Below are positions 1 through 3,964 of a DNA stretch of 9,729 nucleotides, piece by piece. The notes below the pieces were generated by a model. The model did no database searches and had not been told where the DNA came from. It saw nothing but the letters and a program-made list of their open reading frames with translations. The stretch comes from CAZTDU01 sp050248795 (GTDB lineage Bacteria; Pseudomonadota; Gammaproteobacteria; Burkholderiales; SG8-39), in the NCBI GenBank assembly GCA_050248795.1, contig JBFWRS010000081.1, positions 1 to 9,729 on the forward strand, given 5' to 3'. The stretch's first letter is position 1. Each line of letters opens with the position of its first letter. The translations under genes and the position numbers were made by a program.

Positions 1-3
1 ATA

Positions 4-33
4 GCAAATTGACGTGTGGAAACTTCAATTTGC
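4..33. repeat. Short inverted repeat, 9-bp arms
   Basis: The 9-base arm GCAAATTGA (4-12) is matched by its perfect reverse complement TCAATTTGC (25-33) around a 12-base loop. It is AT-rich, unlike almost everything else in the window, and lies just left of the large GC palindrome. It could be a weak stem-loop, a protein-binding dyad or the edge of a mobile element. No transposase or T-run is visible, so no function is assigned. Confidence 0.35.
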
Positions 34-48
34 CAGAAGACCCATCGA

Positions 49-82
49 CCGCTCGCCCGCCCGAATTCGGGCGGGCGAGCGG
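49..82. repeat. 34-bp perfect palindrome, possible bidirectional terminator hairpin
   Basis: Seventeen consecutive bases pair perfectly with the following seventeen, with GAATTC at the centre (63-68) and arms made of CCGCTCGCCCGCCC-type sequence. The symmetry ends at A48/A83. As RNA it would fold into a very stable stem on either strand. Neither side has a clear T-run, so a classical intrinsic terminator is not proven. Its position downstream of the minus-strand addA and the DUF6602-like fragment would suit a transcription stop or a palindromic intergenic repeat. The palindrome is certain; its function is inferred. Confidence 0.75.
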
Positions 83-124
83 ACCCTCAACTTGCGTCGA
101 GTGTCGGAAAATTACTAAACGAGT

Positions 125-370
125 TCATTCAGGGGAACAATTCTCTATCTCAGCGGGCGATCGAACAAATCCCGTTGCAACGCAAATTCCAGGCGGTAGA
201 TGTCGGACGAAGAACTCACGCAAAATCACTTCCTTGTGGTGCCCATCGCTAGGCCAATGCGCGCTCCCAATCAGATCCCGAACGCGATTCGCCCGGGCAG
301 CAAGCTCCGAGGTCCAACTACCAAGGTACGCGGAGGGATCAGGTTCCGTGTTAGCTCCGACAGTCAGCAA
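125..370 (-). pseudogene. DUF6602-like N-terminal fragment, truncated
   Basis: An 81-residue reading frame opens with TTG at 370 and ends at TGA (125-127). Its middle (ELAARANRVRDLIG, then HWPSDGHHKE, then LREFFVRHLPP and ATGFVRSP) resembles the N-terminal region of DUF6602 proteins, a family of unknown function that I recall being much longer (over 200 residues). The frame stops where the conserved core should continue, so this is probably a gene remnant. Beyond the TGA the same frame stays open to the window edge (about 41 codons), so a single nonsense mutation is possible, but that stretch contains the 34-bp palindrome and its translation is not convincing. The start is weak: no Shine-Dalgarno lies at a normal distance, and an in-frame stop sits only two codons upstream. 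It lies 85 bases after the addA stop on the same strand, in DNA of about 50% G+C, which suggests a different origin from addA. Family recognition is from memory of the pattern and is moderately confident. Confidence 0.45.
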
Positions 371-455
371 TAGTCAGACGAATTATCCTATGATCTGTTG
401 ACTCTGAACGCTACACAGCCGTCTCGGATACAACAGATGCAACAAGCAACCCACG

Positions 456-3400
456 CTAAGCGCATTCGAGACTCTCTCGCCACCCGCAATAGATAGGGAA
501 GTACAAACCCATGTTGGAGTCTTTGACTACTGAAGCATACGTTTGTAGGTCTTGGGCGTATCGCTTTCTCTGCTCGTCCAAGAACTCTTCAATGCTCCCA
601 CCCTCATGTACGCTGATTTTGTAATCCACCACCCACCTCTCCTCTTCCCTGGTGGTGAACACCCGATCCATCACATACGTCCTTACCCCGCCCTCCACTG
701 CCGCTCGCACGCGGTACTCGGACTTTGCCTCAGGATGGGGGCCGAGGATCCAGCGGCCGCGCTCATCTTTGATGGAATTGGTGAGGGAACGCACAACTAA
801 AGCCACTGCGCCCTCCAGTTCGGCGGGGGGGACGCCGCGGCGCTCGAGTTCGCGGGCGTAGCGCGGGCGCAGGGATTCGACGCGCGCTTCGTCCCAGCCG
901 CGCAGCTCGTCCTCGGCGATGCGCTGCAGCCAGCGGTGCACGACGGTGCCGACGTGGCGCGCGGTTTCGCCGACCCAGGAGAACTCGATCTGCTCTTCCT
1001 CGTCGCGGCCTTCGGGCGGGGCGGCCCAGGCGACGGCGGGCGGGGGTGGGGGTGGGGGCGTGGTGAAGGATGCGGGGAGGCGGCGCAGGGTGTCGGGGCG
1101 CCCCTCACCCCCGGCCCCTCTCCCCGCGAGCGGGGCGAGGGGAGTTGATGGCGCGGGTCCGAAGTACGCCTCGGCTTCGAACCAGCCTTTGTAGAGCAGG
1201 GATCGCTTGACCGGCCGCTTGGCGTTGCCGTCTTCGTCGGCTTTCGCGCAGGCGGTGAGGTGCAGCTGCGAGATCGCGCGCGTGGCGGCGACGTAGAACA
1301 GGCGGCCGGCTTCGATGTCCTCGGATTCGCGGTCCAGGTCACGCACGTATTTGTAGAGCGGCTCCTTCGCGCCGCCGGTCTCGTCTATGGGTGCGAGCAG
1401 CAAGGACGCACCCTCACCCCCGGCCCCTCTCCCGCGCGCGGGAGAGGGGAGACTTCTCCAAGCGAAGAGCGGCCTGTCGGGGTTGCGCGGCTTGCGGTCG
1501 AGGCCGGGCAGGATCACGGTGTCGAACTCCAGGCCCTTGGCCTTGTGGATGGTCATGATCTCCACCGCTTCCGGGCCGGCGTTGACGTCGGGCAGGGCCC
1601 AGAGCTTTTCGAGCTTCTCTTCCAGCAGCGCCATGTCGTCGATCGCGCCGGCGGTTTCGAGCGCCGAGAGCGCGTCGAGGAAGGTTTCCGCGTCTTCGAG
1701 ATCGGTGGCATCGGCGACGCAGGCGGGGCCGCCGAGCGCGAGCCAGGCGCGCTCCACGCTGTCGCGCAGCGTGCCGCGCAGGCGGTGGTCGATCTCGGGG
1801 CGCAGCGCGTCGCGCAGCCGGACGAGGCGCGGCGGGCCGGCGGCTTCGCGGATCAAGTCCCAGACGGTGGCCTCGCCCTGCCCTTCGCACAGCGCGGCGA
1901 GTTCGGCGAGGTCGAGGCCGCACCAAGGGGCGCGCAGCACCGCCAGCCAGGCGATGCGGTCGGCCGGGTGCGACAGCGCGCGCGCAAGCGCATACAGGTC
2001 CTGTACCACCTGGCGCTCGCCCAGAGGCTCGATCTCCACCGCGCGGTACGGCAGGCCCGCGGCCTTCAGCGCGGGGACGATCTCGTCGAGGTGCGTGCGG
2101 TTGCGCACGAGGATCGCGGCCTTCTTCGGCGCGCTGCGCACGAGCTCGACCACGCGCTGCGCCTCCGATGCGCGGTCGTAGAAGCCGTGCCACTGCACCG
2201 CGGCGCCGGGTTTCGCCGCGTGATGCGCAGTGGACGGCGTATAGGCGACCGCGCCGGTGGTCTCGTCTTCGGCCTGAGGCAGCGCGCGCGCGAAGAAGTC
2301 GTTCACCCAGCCGACGATGCCGGCCTGCGAGCGGAAGTTGGTGCTGAGCGTCAGCGATTCCAGCGGCAGGTTGGCGAGTCCCTCGCGTCGCGCATGCAGG
2401 AACAGCGACACTTCTGCATCCCGGAAACGGTAGATCGACTGCATCGGATCGCCCACCGCCATCAGCGTGCGGCCGTCGCCCGGTTCCCAGCCCGCGGTGA
2501 GGCGTTCCAGCAGTTCCCATTGCGATTGCGAGGTGTCCTGGAACTCGTCGACGAGGATGTGCCGCACGCGCGCATCCATCGCCAGCAGCAGGTCGGTGGG
2601 CGCCTCGGGATCGCCGAGCGCGCGCAGCGCGCCGTGCGCCACCTCGGTGAAATCCACCGCGCCGCGCTCGCTGAAGACGACGAGCAGCTGCGCCAGCGCG
2701 GGCGCGAGCAGGTCGAGGATGGCCGACAGCGCCGCCCACTGCGGCTGCGAATAGTGCGCCGGCGGCATGTCCAGCAGCGCGCTTAGCGCCTCGAGCGCCG
2801 CGTCGTTGCCTGCGAACTCCTGCGCGCGCGCGACCTTCTTGCGCCAGGTGCGCGCCTTTGTAAGCAGTTGCGCGGCGAGTTCGGCCGAGGCGTCCGGGAA
2901 AAACACGCGGGCGCGCGCCAGCAAGCGTTCGCGCTCGGCAGCCAGCGTGGTTTCGAGTTCCTCCCTTGTCGGCGCGGCGCCGGTCTTGCGCAGCCACTGG
3001 TCGCGGCGCGCGAGCATCGAGGCGAGCAAGGTCGTGGCGGTGGCGACGTCGTTATCGAGGTGCGCAAGCAGGCGCACGACCGCGGGATCGAGCGTCGCCA
3101 GCGTACGGCCCGCGGCGTCCAGGTACAGCTCGCCGGCGTCGGTTTCTATCTCGGGCTGCGCGCCGAAGCGCGCCACCACCGGCATCTGGCGCGTGAGCGA
3201 GGCGCAGAACGCGTCGATGGTCATGATGCGCAGGCGATGCGACAGTGCGGCTATTTCCGGCTTGCGCTCGAGCACGCGCTTGCGCATTTCGGCGGCCGCC
3301 TTCTTCGTGAAGGTGATGGCGACGATTTCCTCGGGCTTTTCCACGCGCTCGAGCAGCACGAGGTAGCGGCGAATCAGCAGCTCGGTCTTGCCGGACCCGG

Positions 3401-3479
3401 CCGGCGCCTGCACGATGAAGGAGCGCGTCGGGTTCAGCGCTTCGTCGCGTTGTGCCTGGTCGGCGATGGGGGTAGTCAT
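456..3479 (-). CDS. addA: AddA-type helicase-nuclease (UvrD-like), double-strand-break repair
   Basis: 1007 residues. AddA is the motor and one nuclease of the AddAB complex, which unwinds and resects DNA ends for RecA loading. Helicase motifs appear in order: Walker A APAGSGKTE (25-33), motif Ia ITFTKKAA (55-62), motif II DEFQDTSQ (311-318), motif III GDPMQSIYRFR (343-353), motif IV NFRS (381-384), motif V IHKAKGLEF (644-652) and motif VI YVAATRA (729-735). The C-terminal RecB-type nuclease shows GTVVHRW (H848), D938, DYK (952-954) and QxY (979-981), so both activities look intact. The start overlaps the upstream stop as ATGA and has an AGGAG site 9 bases upstream. Two repeat-derived peptides interrupt it, at 677-690 between motifs V and VI and at about 778-793 in the helicase-nuclease linker; a seven-proline run follows at 808-814. 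The last ~115 codons are much lower in G+C than the rest. It ends at a normal place for the family. Confidence 0.93.
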   Translation of the reverse strand: MTTPIADQAQRDEALNPTRSFIVQAPAGSGKTELLIRRYLVLLERVEKPEEIVAITFTKKAAAEMRKRVLERKPEIAALSHRLRIMTIDAFCASLTRQMPVVARFGAQPEIETDAGELYLDAAGRTLATLDPAVVRLLAHLDNDVATATTLLASMLARRDQWLRKTGAAPTREELETTLAAERERLLARARVFFPDASAELAAQLLTKARTWRKKVARAQEFAGNDAALEALSALLDMPPAHYSQPQWAALSAILDLLAPALAQLLVVFSERGAVDFTEVAHGALRALGDPEAPTDLLLAMDARVRHILVDEFQDTSQSQWELLERLTAGWEPGDGRTLMAVGDPMQSIYRFRDAEVSLFLHARREGLANLPLESLTLSTNFRSQAGIVGWVNDFFARALPQAEDETTGAVAYTPSTAHHAAKPGAAVQWHGFYDRASEAQRVVELVRSAPKKAAILVRNRTHLDEIVPALKAAGLPYRAVEIEPLGERQVVQDLYALARALSHPADRIAWLAVLRAPWCGLDLAELAALCEGQGEATVWDLIREAAGPPRLVRLRDALRPEIDHRLRGTLRDSVERAWLALGGPACVADATDLEDAETFLDALSALETAGAIDDMALLEEKLEKLWALPDVNAGPEAVEIMTIHKAKGLEFDTVILPGLDRKPRNPDRPLFAWRSLPSPARGRGAGGEGASLLLAPIDETGGAKEPLYKYVRDLDRESEDIEAGRLFYVAATRAISQLHLTACAKADEDGNAKRPVKRSLLYKGWFEAEAYFGPAPSTPLAPLAGRGAGGEGRPDTLRRLPASFTTPPPPPPPAVAWAAPPEGRDEEEQIEFSWVGETARHVGTVVHRWLQRIAEDELRGWDEARVESLRPRYARELERRGVPPAELEGAVALVVRSLTNSIKDERGRWILGPHPEAKSEYRVRAAVEGGVRTYVMDRVFTTREEERWVVDYKISVHEGGSIEEFLDEQRKRYAQDLQTYASVVKDSNMGLYFPIYCGWRESLECA
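1038..1058 (+). other. Potential G-quadruplex encoding a seven-proline run in AddA
   Basis: The plus strand carries four G-runs of 3, 5, 5 and 5 bases separated by single bases (C, T, T), the textbook pattern for a very stable G-quadruplex. On the minus strand the same 21 bases are exactly the seven proline codons of AddA residues 808-814. The G-rich strand is the template strand for addA, so a folded quadruplex could slow RNA polymerase, and the proline run would normally need EF-P for efficient translation. The motif is seen directly; any effect is inferred. Confidence 0.6.
1101..1144 (+). repeat. GC-rich hairpin repeat, copy A (inside addA)
   Basis: It begins CCCCTCACCCCCGGCCCCTC and continues into a near-palindrome (CCCCTCTCCCCGC, GA, GCGGGGCGAGGGG) with one mismatch in the arms. 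It is read in frame by addA as PLAPLAGRGAGGEG, in the linker between the helicase and nuclease domains. It is the most diverged of the four plus-oriented copies. Confidence 0.85.
1411..1450 (+). repeat. GC-rich hairpin repeat, copy B (inside addA)
   Basis: It consists of the conserved head CCCTCACCCCCGG followed by a perfect 26-bp palindrome at 1424-1449 (arm CCCCTCTCCCGCG). It is read in frame on the minus strand as LPSPARGRGAGGEG, AddA residues 677-690. It falls in the segment between helicase motifs V and VI, where a surface loop is expected. This is the cleanest copy in the window. Confidence 0.92.
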
Positions 3480-3964
3480 CGCGCGTCGCTCCTGCCGCCA
3501 CCCTCACCCCTTGCCCCTCTCCCGCGAGCGGGAGAGGGGAACCGGGGTTTGCTCCCCTCGCCCCTACGGGGAGAGGGGTCGGGGGTGAGGGGGAGGCCGC
3601 GGGGAGAGGGGCCGGGGGTGTGGGGTGCAGCGATGGCCTCTGCGATTCGCTCCAGCACCGCCTCCGTGTGCTTCAACACGTCGTTGTTCCAGAAGCGCAG
3701 TACTCGGTAGCCGCGCGCATTGAGAACGCGCGTGCGCTCGGCGTCCTGCGATGCTTCACGATCCAGGTGCTGGCTTCCGTCGACTTCGACGACCAGCTTT
3801 GCCTCGACGCAGGCGAAGTCCGCGACGTAGCGTCCAATCGGATGCTGGCGGCGAAACTTCATGTTCATGAAGCGGCTGCCACGCAACTCGCGCCACAGGC
3901 GACGCTCGGCATCCGTAGCCTGGCGCCGAAGGACCCTGGCGATCGGCGTACTTGTCCCGATCAT
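3476..3964 (-). CDS. DUF559 endonuclease-domain protein with repeat-derived tail
   Basis: 162 residues. Residues ~8-112 match the DUF559 family (restriction-endonuclease-like fold, related to Vsr-type nucleases): ATDAERRLWRELR (16-28), KFRRQHPIGRYVADF (36-50), VEVDGSQH (59-66) and GYRVLRFWNNDVL (85-97). Likely metal-binding residues are D49, E60 and D62, with H66 nearby, so the catalytic core looks intact. The family's target and role are not known to me; DNA cleavage or nicking is inferred. Residues ~115-162 are not part of the domain: they are translated from three hairpin-repeat copies (PGPSPRG, then TPDPSPRRGEG, then PSPARGRGARGEGG). The start is set by an ideal AGGAGGT six bases upstream and an ATGA overlap with the addB stop; the stop overlaps the addA start in the same way. 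The frame stays open far upstream inside addB, but only as a shadow. Placement between addB and addA suggests translational coupling, and may reflect either a repair role or insertion of a repeat-mobilising nuclease. Confidence 0.9.
   Translation of the reverse strand: MIGTSTPIARVLRRQATDAERRLWRELRGSRFMNMKFRRQHPIGRYVADFACVEAKLVVEVDGSQHLDREASQDAERTRVLNARGYRVLRFWNNDVLKHTEAVLERIAEAIAAPHTPGPSPRGLPLTPDPSPRRGEGSKPRFPSPARGRGARGEGGGRSDAR
3489..3493 (-). promoter_or_regulatory. Shine-Dalgarno of addA
   Basis: The minus strand reads AGGAG, nine bases before the addA ATG, inside the last codons of the DUF559 gene. It begins only a few bases after the end of repeat copy C, so the hairpin formed by that copy in the mRNA would stand directly against the ribosome landing site of addA. 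Confidence 0.7.
3501..3540 (+). repeat. GC-rich hairpin repeat, copy C (DUF559 3' end)
   Basis: The head CCCTCACCCCTTG is followed by a palindrome with perfect 12-base arms (CCCCTCTCCCGC and its complement) around GA. It is read by the DUF559 gene as PSPARGRGARGEGG. It faces copy D in inverted orientation across an 11-base spacer. Confidence 0.9.
3552..3593 (-). repeat. GC-rich hairpin repeat, copy D (inverted)
   Basis: On the minus strand it starts CCCCCTCACCCCCGACCCCT and continues to a diverged palindrome centred on GTA. It is full length but opposite in orientation to copies A, B, C and F. With copy C it makes a tail-to-tail pair of about 93 bases. It is read by the DUF559 gene as PLTPDPSPRRGEG. 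Confidence 0.87.
3597..3625 (-). repeat. GC-rich hairpin repeat, copy E (half copy)
   Basis: On the minus strand it reads CCCCACACCCCCGGCCCCTC and then CCCGCGG, so it has the head and first palindrome arm but lacks the second arm. It is in the same orientation as copy D and directly adjoins it. It marks the point where the DUF559 protein leaves its conserved domain (residues ~115-122). Confidence 0.8.

Noticed and set aside
82..125. Possible integron attC site around the CTCAAC and CTAAAC sequences
   Set aside because: The core sites do not fit the GTTRRRY/RYYYAAC consensus, and there is no integrase or cassette arrangement nearby.
9..401. A 130-codon plus-strand frame at the left edge
   Set aside because: It shows no recognisable motif or ribosome site and lies antisense to the DUF6602-like fragment, which has clear family-like segments.
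1260..2786. A 508-codon plus-strand frame antisense to addA
   Set aside because: addA carries a full ordered set of helicase motifs on the other strand; the antisense product is compositionally biased with no domain I recognise.
1101..3625. The repeats read as a CRISPR array
   Set aside because: Spacing is irregular, orientation is mixed, the units lie inside coding genes and no cas genes are present.
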